Assembly (NCBI RefSeq): GCF_026262505.1
Contig: NC_067206.1
Location: 14,132,205-14,196,204 of the forward strand
DNA length: 64,000 nt
Direction: 5' to 3'
Source: Trichomonas vaginalis G3
Taxonomy: Eukaryota; Parabasalia; Trichomonadida; Trichomonadidae
The position numbers and the translations under genes are program-made. Below the pieces are notes generated by a model. That model saw nothing but the letters and a program-made list of their open reading frames with translations, searched no databases and was not told where the DNA came from. Below, piece after piece: positions 39,188 through 49,405 of this stretch (position 1 is its first letter; every line of letters begins with the position of its first letter).

Positions 39188-40827
39188 ATGACGACTAACT
39201 ATTTAGTGCCAACACAAAACCGATTAATGGAAATTGTGTTTCATTCATTCGAAAAGATAAATGAAATATTCGCAAAGAATGACGGAAGAAGATATTATAG
39301 AGAACTTGAAAGTTCATGTTATGACTCTGATACTCCATATTTTGATGATAAACAAACTCATTTAAGAATTACAAATTCAGCTCATGATGTGAACCAATTA
39401 GGTGACACATATATTAAACGCAAAGTTAAAGCAACTCTAGTTTCAAATAAAGCTTTCACATGTGATACCGCTTTTAAATGCATGCGTTTATTCGTTGGTT
39501 ACAAATCATCAAATCAAAGCTTTAAGCAATTAGAAGTAGAAACCGAAAGAGGTGATGCTGGTTATCTTCAGATGGATTGCGCCCGTGAATCTTTCGCATT
39601 TGCAACATATAAACCGAAATCAGAAAGAAAAGTTAAAAAGTTTGTTCATTCGTTATATAATAATGTTCAAAATATGATAACTCAGTATGTGGTAAATATA
39701 TTGACCCTTCAGAAGTTTTCAAGAAAGCAAATGAAGAAGTTGATATCACTTTTGATATGATTATTCCGGTAAATGATTTGTTAGCATTTCAGGCGTTCGA
39801 TGATTATCCTAAATCATTTGGTGAAATCATTCTTAAATATTATGTTTTCAGGGATACTTTAGTATTTTGTCAGGTTGACCCGTTAAGAGTTGCTGATTTA
39901 CAAAATTATGTTTATGAAAAGATAACTGATGAAAATTATGAAAAGATTATGAATCATGTTTATAAATACGATCGCAAATTCCAACAAATCGGACTTCCTG
40001 CAAAATTAATTACAAGCTTAGCCACTACATCTGCTGACGCAACAGTTGAAGACGTTATTATTTCATGCACAAAGATGGAAGTTTTAGAGGATAAATGCAT
40101 TACACCAGGATACGGTTTAATTGAAGAATCAGTTAAAGCAATACCACGTTTATTTAGTAAGGAAGATCCATTCATGATTCCAGCTCAACATATTGACGTT
40201 CGTTCACTAAATGGAGGTTGCATCACTCCTGAAGGTATCAGCTCAGATTTCTCATACGCTCTTCATAATGTTACAGATGTTGTGTTAACATTTCCGAAGA
40301 ATGCAATGCAAAGAACGGTTTTAGAAAATCCAATGCTTCGAGGTCTTCAGGTCACTATAGATTCCAGAAACTTCCCCGATCAAGCGATGACCACAGTGGG
40401 CGACATATTCTTTACACGTATGCTTCAAGCTTCTGATTTAGATGGAGTGAATGAATGCACGGAAGAATACGAGGACTCATTAACTAGACCATTGAATGAT
40501 GATAATGGCACGCCATTAGCTAGAACATGGAAAGACCAAACTTCATTCTTATGCACTATTCCAGTTCAACGTGATGGAGCGGGTATATTCTTTGATGGAT
40601 TAGAAACTTTCAACTCACAAGTTACAGTACAAGTGAAAGCTTATCCAATCATTCAGGGTGAAAATGACACTTACTGTTCAAAAGTGACAAATCCTCCTCA
40701 GGTTTGGTTTACTAGGACTACATATTGGACATGGACACCGGATGAAGGTTTGAAATATCATCCAACAGGTACACCACCGCAGTATAGAAGTTCATATGAT
40801 GAAATATTGATGAATAGAAATGTATAA
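39188..40827 (+). pseudogene. Polinton part: probable major capsid protein region
   Basis: A long region of coding sequence in the position and size range of the Polinton capsid gene (double jelly-roll), placed near the ATPase region. It is beta-rich by composition, with segments such as LAFQAFDDYPKSFGEIILKY, LRVADLQNYVYEKIT and VTVQVKAYPIIQGENDTY. The assignment rests on size, position and character, not on a motif. The region is not intact. Confidence 0.5.
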
Positions 40828-40851
40828 AATTATAAATTTATTTTTGATTAA

Positions 40852-41673
40852 ATGGATTTAAATTCATCCACCCCTTATGAAGAATTAGCAGGAGTATATA
40901 ATACATACGTAGATGATATGATTAATGAAGCATTGAGTGATAATAGAAATGCTCTATCTAAGGAAAAATTAATGAAATTCCATATTCTGAATGTTACTTA
41001 AATTCAATCACTGCAGCAATTGGTAAACAAAATAAAGGTAAAACATTAACGATATTAAACAATTATCATTATTGCTAACACTTCACCCTATTCACATGTG
41101 TTAATTTATATCAACCGTTCAGGTTCACCTTCAGATGATACATTTGAATCTTTAAAGCATTTAATCAAAATTCCAATTATTTATTTATCACAAGAAGAAG
41201 CAGAAGATTATTTAAAAACTTTTTAATGTATAAAGAATTATATAATACAATCAAGAAGCAAGGATTAGAGGATAAAATTATTGATAAACAACGAGATGAA
41301 TTATTTGAAACACTTTCTATTTCAAATTTTGATAGAGAATTTTTGCATTCACTCATTTTTCTAGATGATGCAGTGAAATCAAAACTAATAACAATGAGAA
41401 ATCATATTTTAATCAGTTATTAACTCAATGTCGACACATTCAGTGTTCATTCTTCATGGCTGTTCAATACTTTAAAGCATTAAGCACAAACATTAAATCA
41501 AACCTGTCCACCCTTTTCATTTTCAGTGGTTTTAGTCGTCAACAGTTGAACGTTTGCTTTATCAAGTGAATTTACCAATGAGCATTAATGAACTTTACAC
41601 ACAATATCAACAATTAGGAGAACATGGAAAAATAATAGTTGATTTAAATAAAGGTTCCATTAAATTCGAATAA
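40852..41673 (+). pseudogene. Polinton part: probable packaging ATPase region
   Basis: The region contains a P-loop-like IGKQNKGKT, then a segment with LIYINRSGSPSDDTFESL and IPIIYLSQEEAEDYL, and later FIFSGFSRQQLN and QYQQLGEHGKIIVDLN. This order resembles the A32/FtsK-type genome-packaging ATPase of Polintons. Not intact. Confidence 0.5.
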
Positions 41674-41713
41674 CTTTTTATAATTAATTTTTATTTTTTA
41701 TTTATAATTAAAC

Positions 41714-42612
41714 ATGACAGAAATTGCAAATCTTCTACAGGTTCCATTAAAACAAGGAACAAACAAAAAGGGTGCATATAATAGAACTATGAAAGTTCCA
41801 GACGGAATGAAAGAATTAGTCCACATTGTTGCCGGTCTTCAAAAGGATGTTAAACAAATGAGAAACGTTTTAACATTACCAGAAGCTCAAGCATATGCCA
41901 AACGTCACGGACCAAATTGGGAAGCACACGAAGCAGACATTACGGGTCCAAATGGAAAACCTGATGGAATAAATGAAGTTTTCGTTACTGATGGTCAAGG
42001 AAATATTAAAGTCATAAATGGGTATAAATTAACAATGACGGATTATCCTAAACGTAAAGCATATAATGAACATTATCCTATGCAATTTGATGAAAATGGA
42101 AAAGCTGTTAAACAATACATTGGAGAAGGTGAAAATGGTCCAATTAATTCATACCGTCATAATCCATATTCTTACTTCAATGAAGAATTAAATGCTATTG
42201 AAGAGGGACCGGATGGATTACCACGATATTCTAACCAGTTTGATGGTCAATATGCAAATTTAGACCTGAAATTCCAGCTAAGAAATTCTTTAAAGTTGCT
42301 TTATTCGATCCAGTTTTCGCAAATGTTAAAGATGAACTTAAACAGCAATTCCAACCAATTATAGTAGCAAGAATTGCATCAGGTGCTTTATCTCAAGCAT
42401 TCAAAGATTTAATTAAGAAACCATTATATCAGCAACGAGGTTTAACTTATGATTTAGTTAAGGAATCAGATAAAAGAAAATTTGAGAAATCAAATGATTA
42501 TAAGAATGCAATTAATGAATATATTCGGTCTATTAATTTCGATGAAAATGCTAAAAATCAACTTCATGAACAAATACAGGAAATAATAGATTCAAAAGTT
42601 CCAGCAAAATAA
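41714..42612 (+). pseudogene. Polinton part: unknown, possible minor structural protein
   Basis: The N-terminal half is polar with a helical [21 protein letters not shown] middle portion reads [20 protein letters not shown] and [20 protein letters not shown], and the end is helical and basic. It follows the ATPase region. No family is recognised and the region is not intact. Confidence 0.45.
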
Positions 42613-42644
42613 AAGTTTAAATATATTTTTTTATTCGAATATAA

Positions 42645-43329
42645 ATGAGAAGACGTTTCACTAGTCAAAAGAACACTAACGCAAAAGCAGAGATTACGGT
42701 TGGTTATAACGTAAATGATGATAAATCACGAATTATTCAAAATGTTAAAGTTAATGTTAGTCCTGAATTAACAAGGTCAGCAACTCAACCAAATTTATTA
42801 ACTCGTGACTTACCGAAGAATGAGGAAGAGAAAATAAAGAAGATGGAGACCCAATCATTTTATCTGAACCTGGTAAAGAACCTGTTGAAATTCCCACTTA
42901 TCCAACATACCCCCACCACTTGATAACCCAGGAATCTACGATTCCAGTCGCAATACGCCATATAAAGTAGACATTAATTCTGAATTAATGAAAATTTACC
43001 GTGATATCATAACTGATAATTATGATTCAATAATAAATTTAATTGACCAATCCGGTTTAATTATTTTACCATATGAATCATTAATTCATATTATCGCTGT
43101 TCTTTGTGATGTTCAGGATTCAGACGTGAAGATTCAATATTTCATAGATGATGAGGTTTCATGCTGCGGAACAGTTGCAAAAATAAATCCTATAAAGGAT
43201 ATTAGCACAATTAAGATATCAAAGAACGGAACAACAACTGAACTTCATTTAACATATAATGATATTTATAATAAAATAGTTGATGAATATAAAATATCAC
43301 TTGAAAAATTCTTTGTTAAGGCTATTTAA
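42645..43329 (+). pseudogene. Polinton part: unknown small genes
   Basis: Two stretches of coding character, one starting MRRRFTSQKNTNAKAEITVG and one with MKIYRDIITDNYDSIINLID. The second looks like a small alpha/beta protein. No family is recognised. Confidence 0.4.
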
Positions 43330-43339
43330 TATTCAAGCA

Positions 43340-43804
43340 TTAACATTATCGAATAATAATCCTTTGAATCATAATCGATAATAATTGACCTTTCACCAGT
43401 TTCTATCGTTTGTTTTATTTCTTTTTGTTCCCCACTATCTGGATCGGTCATTGTAATTGTTTTTGTTATAGTATCAGCTTTATCTTTAACTTCAATCTTT
43501 TTTCCATCGGATATTTAAACCAAAATTCCAAAAATTCGATATTGTCAATCTGTTCATATTTTAATCTATCAATTACATTTTTAATACCATCTGAAAATCT
43601 TATGAAATGGTCATTATATGGGTTTGATTGAACTAAATTTGAATGAAGTGAAATATAACCTGATGATGAATATGACATCGACTCATATTTTCTGAAAACA
43701 CTAAAATTTATAACATGAATGAATTTCTTATTCGTTGAATTTATGAATTCTTGAGGTAATCTTATTCTAGTTTTATTTATCACTGGAAAATAACGCTTTA
43801 CCAT
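43340..43804 (-). pseudogene. Polinton part: minus-strand unknown gene
   Basis: Begins MVKRYFPVINKTRIRLPQEF and continues with a beta-rich segment (MSYSSSGYISLHSNLVQSNP). It lies among plus-strand genes. No family is recognised; not intact. Confidence 0.45.
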
Positions 43805-43825
43805 ATTTTTAATCGTAATAAAAAA

Positions 43826-44053
43826 ATGTCAATTATCAATATTATTTCGAATAATAACTGTGAATTAAATTTAACAGTTAGCGGAATTTATAATGTTACT
43901 CTCGTTTCTGTGAGTGGTAAATTTAATCCCATTCTTTTAGACCCTTCAGATTATATATCATTTATTAAAGATGACCTTGAGCCGCATAGCGGCGGGGTCG
44001 TAGACCTAAAAACGTATGATATGTATATAAATAATGTGATAATGGGATATTAA
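43826..44053 (+). CDS. Polinton part: small beta-rich protein
   Basis: 75 residues. The first half is beta-like (CELNLTVSGIYNVTLVSVSG). The second half carries a palindromic DNA insert in frame (GCCGCATAGCGGC followed by GGTCGTAGACC near 43983-44007) giving EPHSGGVVDLK. The function is unknown. Confidence 0.5.
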   Translation: MSIINIISNNNCELNLTVSGIYNVTLVSVSGKFNPILLDPSDYISFIKDDLEPHSGGVVDLKTYDMYINNVIMGY

Positions 44054-44072
44054 CACAATTTTAAGTTATTTA

Positions 44073-44557
44073 AATGAATCATTTATCGTATGGTATGAAA
44101 AAATTTTAAATCAAAACCTGATAAACTTTTTGAACTTGATGAAATAAATAACCTTATTAAATTTCCGCTGAAAATTAAATTTTGTACTCCTCGTCTTCGT
44201 TCATTGTTGGGGATATTAAATTTTGAAAAAGATGTTGGGGATGTTTTGTATTCTGACACTGGTTCTAATTTCATTTTAATCAAATGTGATAAAGTTAATA
44301 CCCCAATGAGATTTTCACATCAAACATTAGACCCTAACTCTTACCCATCAATACAAAACATTTTATCCATCAACTTAAACATATTTTCTTTATCATATCC
44401 GTTTCAATTATCCGGGAATTCATTTATTCTTCATTCAAAAGATTTATCAAATATTAAATTTAGAATAACTGACCTATTTGATTGTGATTTAGAATTTATG
44501 AATGAAATATTATGGCAATTTCAAATAGAAAAAATAGCTGATGAGATAACGGATTAA
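44073..44557 (+). pseudogene. Polinton part: unknown protein
   Basis: Coding region with FEKDVGDVLYSDTGSNFILI and a long polar C-terminal half (SYPFQLSGNSFILHSKDLSN). It lies just upstream of the fibre-like region and may be structural. No motif is recognised. Confidence 0.4.
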
Positions 44558-44582
44558 ATATTTATTTTTAAATCGTAATAAA

Positions 44583-46405
44583 ATGATTAAACAACAACCA
44601 CAGACCATTACATACGCCACATATATGCATATAATTCAAAGACGGCAGAACAAACGCAAAGGTTGAAATATGGAGATTTGGAGATAGTATTGAAAAATGA
44701 CCATTTTGAATTCGTTTGCAAAGGTGGTGCAGTGATATCAAATATAAAAGAAATTTTATTTATGAATTCAAAAATTAAAGGAATAACGGATGATATAACA
44801 TCAATTCCACCAGAAGAACAAAGATATTACGCATTAAATGCATTTCCTAAAGTTTTGAAGATTGGAAGATTTAATTTAAATGAGGAATTCATAAAAGGTT
44901 TCCTAAATGACATAATGAAGAAGGCAAATTTGGTTTATGTTGATGAAAAAGATAATGAAATTATAGAAAGGTTGATAGTGAATTAATGAAGAAAGCAAAT
45001 TGGTTATGTTGATGAAAAAGATAATGAAATTATAGAAAGGGTTGAATGGTATCATGAACGGACATCAAAGATTTTAAAAACTAAAGCTGATACAGGATGG
45101 GTTTCAGGATGTTTAGACCTTAAAGCAGATAAGGAATATGTTAACGATGAGTTAAATAAGAAGGCAGATAAGGAATATGTTAACGATGAGTTAGGGAAGA
45201 AGGCAGATAAGGAATATGTTAACGATGAGTTAAATAAGAAGGCAGATAAAACATATGTTAACGATGAGTTAGGAAGAAGGCAGATAAGGAATATGTTAAC
45301 GATGAGTTAGGGAAGAAGGCAGATAAGGAATATGTTAACGAAATATACCAAAGTTTGATAGGAACAAAAAATATTGAAACTATTGTTGGTGACTTTCTGT
45401 CAATGAAGAAAATAAATATTTTAGATGGGTGTTTGTACAGTCCTTAAGAATGGTATACGGTATAAACTCATTCCGAAAAATAACAATGAAATGTATGTAG
45501 GCTATATAAAGAATAATGGCACACAAGTTAAAGTTCCATTAGACAACAACTGCTACTTAAACTTATATGGAGACGAACAAAAGAAATATTTAAGAGTTTA
45601 TGAAATGGTAGATATGACATTGTCTAACGTAGCTCCAGCACCGTATTATTATGACTATGGTGTTGACGCACATGTAGACCCAAAAAAGCAAACATTATAT
45701 TTAGAATATATAGATATAAAAGATATAATGCAATAGAAAAAACGAGAATAGTATATTATTATACAGATGAAAAAATAAATATTATAGTCAAGATTTTACA
45801 TACCCTGAAAACATAAGATTATATTATAAAAAATATTCTGACACAAACCAGAAGAAACCCGAAATAGTTACACTATATTTTAAGTTCAAAAGAGACAATC
45901 CTATAATATCTCATATGTTTGATTTAATGAACCCAGTAGGTTCTATTTATACATCTATGGATGTGAGAGGTCCTCAAGCAATGTTTGGTGTTGGTGCATG
46001 GGAACAAATAGTCGACAGGTTTTTGTATTGTGCAAACTCTTCAAAGGAAACAGGGGGAAGTAAAACGATTACAGGTGAAAATTTACCTGCACACAGTCAC
46101 TACATAGATTTAAGCACATCTCAAGCAGGTTGGCATAAGCATAGATATTGGGATTGGTCAGGAATGACAAAAGTAAAGGATATGATGTTAAAGATGATGT
46201 TAAATTGCCATAAATTGTTACTGGAGTGACACTCAGGAGAAGGAAACCATACACATCGCGTTTCAGGATATACACAAACAACGGGACAAAGTAAAGATAC
46301 ATGCCACCATTTATGACTGTATTCGCATGGTATAGAGTTCAATGAACGCTCAATGTTTGTGAAACAAACTTTAGGAGCTCCAAAAAGAGCAAACGACATA
46401 ATTTA
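44583..46405 (+). pseudogene. Polinton part: fibre-like region
   Basis: Starts with a helical domain, followed near 45110-45350 by several tandem repeats of KADKEYVNDELNK, a pattern typical of trimeric fibre shafts. After a middle part (GVCTVLKNGIRYKLIPKNN) it ends in a segment with PVGSIYTSMDVRGPQ and KTITGENLPAHSHY, which resembles the collar/receptor-binding tip of phage tail fibres. Together these suggest an attachment fibre. The region is not intact. Confidence 0.55.
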
Positions 46406-46424
46406 AATTTTTATTTTAGTATAA

Positions 46425-46735
46425 ATGAAGATTCTACCATATGGTGTTATTGGAAGAGATAAAGATGGAAACCCAATATTTGATCCAAAGTTAAAATTAA
46501 AGTTACTGACAAGACAACAACTTGAAAAGTATTGAAACCAAAACAGGATGAGAAAATGAGAAAGAAAAAAAAAATTTAAATTATGCAATTTTATTTTATC
46601 ATAAATGACCAAATTAATTAAGCCAACTATTTCTAAATTAATGATACCAATGAAATCATTTCATGGAGTACTTATCCCAGGTTCTTCACAATTAGCCGGG
46701 GCAGGTGTGACTCAAGGTGAACATTAGCGAATCCA
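46425..46735 (+). other. Polinton part: very small frames
   Basis: Two short frames follow the fibre-like region, one starting MKILPYGVIGRDKDGNP at 46425 and one starting MTKLIKPTISKLMIPM at 46605. Each is preceded by A/T-rich leaders like those of other element genes. Too short to assign. Confidence 0.35.
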
Positions 46736-46814
46736 TTCAAATTATTAACTAAAGATGAAGTTAATAAAATGATGATAAAATAACTGATAACAAAATTTTA
46801 TTTCAGTGCTACCA

Positions 46815-46862
46815 TAAAAACAGGTGAAAAAACAGGTGAGATCTCACCTCTTCACCTAAATT
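46815..46862 (+). repeat. GGTGAGATCTCACC hairpin inside the Polinton
   Basis: AGGTGAAAAAACAGGTGAGA continuing to TCTCACCTCTTCACCT, then AAATTATATTTTTGG. It has the same arms, spacing and downstream motif as the copies in the left array and at 8936. It lies between the fibre-like region and the integrase gene block. Confidence 0.85.
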
Positions 46863-47104
46863 ATATTTTTGGTCAAAGCTTCCACGAGAGAAAAGATTCC
46901 TCATTCGCTAAGGATTCAAAATGAAAAAAATCATTGATTTCGGCTGAGAAAAAACAGCAAAACCCTTCTTCCACGGGAACAAAGAAATAAAGAAGAAATA
47001 AAGAAGAAATAAAGTAAATTTTTATTTATTCCCGTGGAAGATAGAGCACTTTTATGACACTTTTTTATTCACGACAAACAAGACAAACAAAAGAAATAAG
47101 AAAA

Positions 47105-47190
47105 TACGGCGCCGTCGCGGTTCGAACCACAGACCCTGACCCCTCCATAACACCACCTTAGACCACTGTGCTACGTAGCCTGTCGACATA
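47105..47190 (-). other. tRNA-like sequence in the Polinton
   Basis: On the minus strand it contains TAGCACAGTGGTCTAAGG, matching the tRNA A box, and GGTTCGAACCG about 40 bases later, close to the B box. The T-arm pairs only with a six-base loop, and the acceptor ends do not pair. It is a degenerate or tRNA-derived sequence, GC-rich against its surroundings. It could be a relic or a polymerase III promoter-like element. Confidence 0.4.
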
Positions 47191-47318
47191 AGATTTTATA
47201 AATTGCATATTTGACGTAAATTTATTTCCCAGTTATTCAAAAATAATTAATTATTGAATAACCTAAAAACATTAACGATAAAATAAGTGATAACAAATTT
47301 TTATTTTTATCATAAATG

Positions 47319-47480
47319 AATACCCCACAAGCTCAAAATTTACCACGAATCATAACAAGGGAGGAAATGATAAAAATGATGCAAGAACATGTTAAAAATA
47401 ACAAACCACTAAAATTGAGAAAATGTGGTTATGCAGTAATGATGGAAAGAGAGATGTTGTCGAAGAGGAATAAAAATTAA
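47319..47480 (+). CDS. Polinton part: small basic protein
   Basis: 53 residues (MNTPQAQNLPRIITREEMIK and on), basic and helical at the end (LRKCGYAVMMEREMLSKR). A short A/T leader precedes the ATG as in neighbouring element genes. The function is unknown. Confidence 0.4.
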   Translation, partial: NTPQAQNLPRIITREEMIKMMQEHVKNNKPLKLRKCGYAVMMEREMLSKRNKN

Positions 47481-47750
47481 ATTTGGATTGAGTTTAAAAA
47501 TTCATCTTTATTAAATTCATCTCTTCCAATCAATTTATTTATTCTATTAAATTCTTTTATTTTTGCTTCACTCAGTTTAAGGATTGAACGGTAAGTTTCT
47601 AATTTTTCGATTATTTCTTTCCTCTCTTTATCGTTTTCAACCCCACCGCATTGTGGCTTCTTTTTGTAATAGCATATTTTTGATTTAATTCTGTTTAGTT
47701 TCTTTTTATATTCATTGTCTGGACTCTTGATGCTTCGTTGTCACTCATTT
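47480..47750 (-). pseudogene. Polinton part: small minus-strand gene
   Basis: Reads MSDNEASRVQTM, then RIKSKICYYKKKPQCGGVEN and a long helix. It is upstream-adjacent to the integrase block end on the same strand. No family is recognised. Confidence 0.4.
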
Positions 47751-47767
47751 CTTACGAAATAAAAAAA

Positions 47768-48545
47768 TTAAATATTATTTAAATATAATGGAGTAATAAA
47801 ATAAATCGGAATTTCTATTAATTTATTGTCAACTTCAACTAATGCATTGCCGTTAATATATCTAACAAATTCAGCTATTGTGTCAAATCTTCGTCTTCTT
47901 TTTGTCATTAATTTATCAGTTTTTCCATAATCGAGATGAATTAAAACTTTATTTCCTTGTTTAAAATTCATGAGCCCTGAATTAATTTGTTCACGTTTAA
48001 CATCATTCAACCTTTCCATTTGCTTTCTAATATATTCCCATTCTTTTGAAATATCATTTTTCATTTCCACTGGTTTCATGTTTAATTGTTCTATGCCATG
48101 TATTATTGTAATAATATACTAACTGTTGTATGATGGAGTCATGATTTCCATCCCAGTATATCTGACCGTTAACCCCTAACGCATCTCTAAGAGTTCTCAT
48201 TACCGCATCAACTATTTTATTATGAAATGTATATGGAGAGGATGAAAGTAAAAATTAATTTGTGGGAAATAATGAGTCATAGCTGCCTGAAATCCTTTAT
48301 CACCATCACCCCTTATATTATCTACTCTTTCATGATCTAGTAAGTATTGAATAGCTCTTCTTGTTTCCTGTTCTGTTTTCCCTTTCACTGGAATGCAATA
48401 TAAATATCTGGTGTTAATGTTAATGGCAAATAAATAAGTAACATTTCCTTTTGAATATTCTAAATGATCGATTTCGTATGAATATGGATATGGTGCAAAT
48501 GAAGGGACTAAATTTTTCCTTTAACGGTTGAATTTTGGGTCAATT
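47768..48545 (-). pseudogene. Polinton part: retroviral-type (rve) integrase
   Basis: The catalytic core is recognisable: a segment with YSYEIDHLEYSKGNVTYLF holds the first acidic residue, followed by a TRYLYCIPVKGKTEQETRR region and RGDGDKGF with the second. A C-terminal part (47768-48079) carries a small basic SH3-like domain (FKQGNKVLIHLDYGKTDKL). This is the Polinton integrase that makes 5 to 6 base duplications. Not intact. Confidence 0.8.
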
Positions 48546-48552
48546 GGTTTAT

Positions 48553-49278
48553 TTAATATCTTGAAATCCTTTTTAAAATCTTTTTGCTTCTTAATGTTTG
48601 AAATGGATATAATAAAGTGAATGATGAAGGATTAACTGAAGGAGGAGGAGGTACTGTCGTTGGAGGTTTTGGTGTTGCAGGTGGTTTAATTTTATCTGCT
48701 TTGATTTTGGATTTCATTCCCCCCTTCATTAATTCTGGATGTATTCTATTCATTTGTTTTAAATATGCTGTATATAAAGGTTTGATATACTTTCCCGCTT
48801 CGAGTTTATGTTGAAGGATGAATTCCAAAAGTTGATCTTCATTTAAAAGTCGGGCTGAGTGTGGTTTAACTAATGAATCATAAATTAAAGCTTGTGCTTC
48901 ATTTATGGTCTGAATGACCTGGGCGTTTTGCACCTTTGTTTTTTGCGGCTCAGGATTATATAATTTATATAATTTATATAATTCATCAATATCTTCTTCT
49001 GTTAATACTTTATTTTTGAAATCTTTCAATTGTTTAAGTTGCGATTTAGTTTTTCCCTTTGCATATTCATTATTTTTAATTTTGTCTTTAATTTTAGAAA
49101 TTATTTTATCATGATATTTCAAAATTTCATTTTTATAATATGGATAATAATATTCCATATCATCGCCCGTTATATTGTTATCATATTTTTGGAGATATGT
49201 TTTTAAATCATAATAATCAAGAAAATTTTGATTAAATACTAAATCATCAATTAAAATTTTTAAATCTGCGCTATTCAT
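48553..49278 (-). CDS. Polinton part: helical protein upstream of integrase
   Basis: 241 residues. The N-terminal two thirds are helical and charged (DDLVFNQNFLDYYDLKTYLQ, EYAKGKTKSQLKQLKDFKNK). A Lys- and Pro-rich linker (KPPATPKPPTTVPPPPS) follows. It lies directly before the integrase on the same strand and may be its partner or an N-terminal module. No family is recognised. Confidence 0.5.
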   Translation of the reverse strand: MNSADLKILIDDLVFNQNFLDYYDLKTYLQKYDNNITGDDMEYYYPYYKNEILKYHDKIISKIKDKIKNNEYAKGKTKSQLKQLKDFKNKVLTEEDIDELYKLYKLYNPEPQKTKVQNAQVIQTINEAQALIYDSLVKPHSARLLNEDQLLEFILQHKLEAGKYIKPLYTAYLKQMNRIHPELMKGGMKSKIKADKIKPPATPKPPTTVPPPPSVNPSSFTLLYPFQTLRSKKILKRISRY

Positions 49279-49405
49279 TTATATAAAAATAAAATAAATG
49301 TTTAAGGGTGCTCACCTCTTTGATCAAGAATCACAACCATCATTAACGGTTCCTTTTGTCTCATTTGTGAATCCCATTTTTTAAAAAATAAAATTTCAAA
49401 TTGTA

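Noticed and set aside
47105-47190. Functional tRNA gene
   Set aside because: Acceptor stem does not pair, the T loop would be six bases, and no convincing anticodon arm is found.
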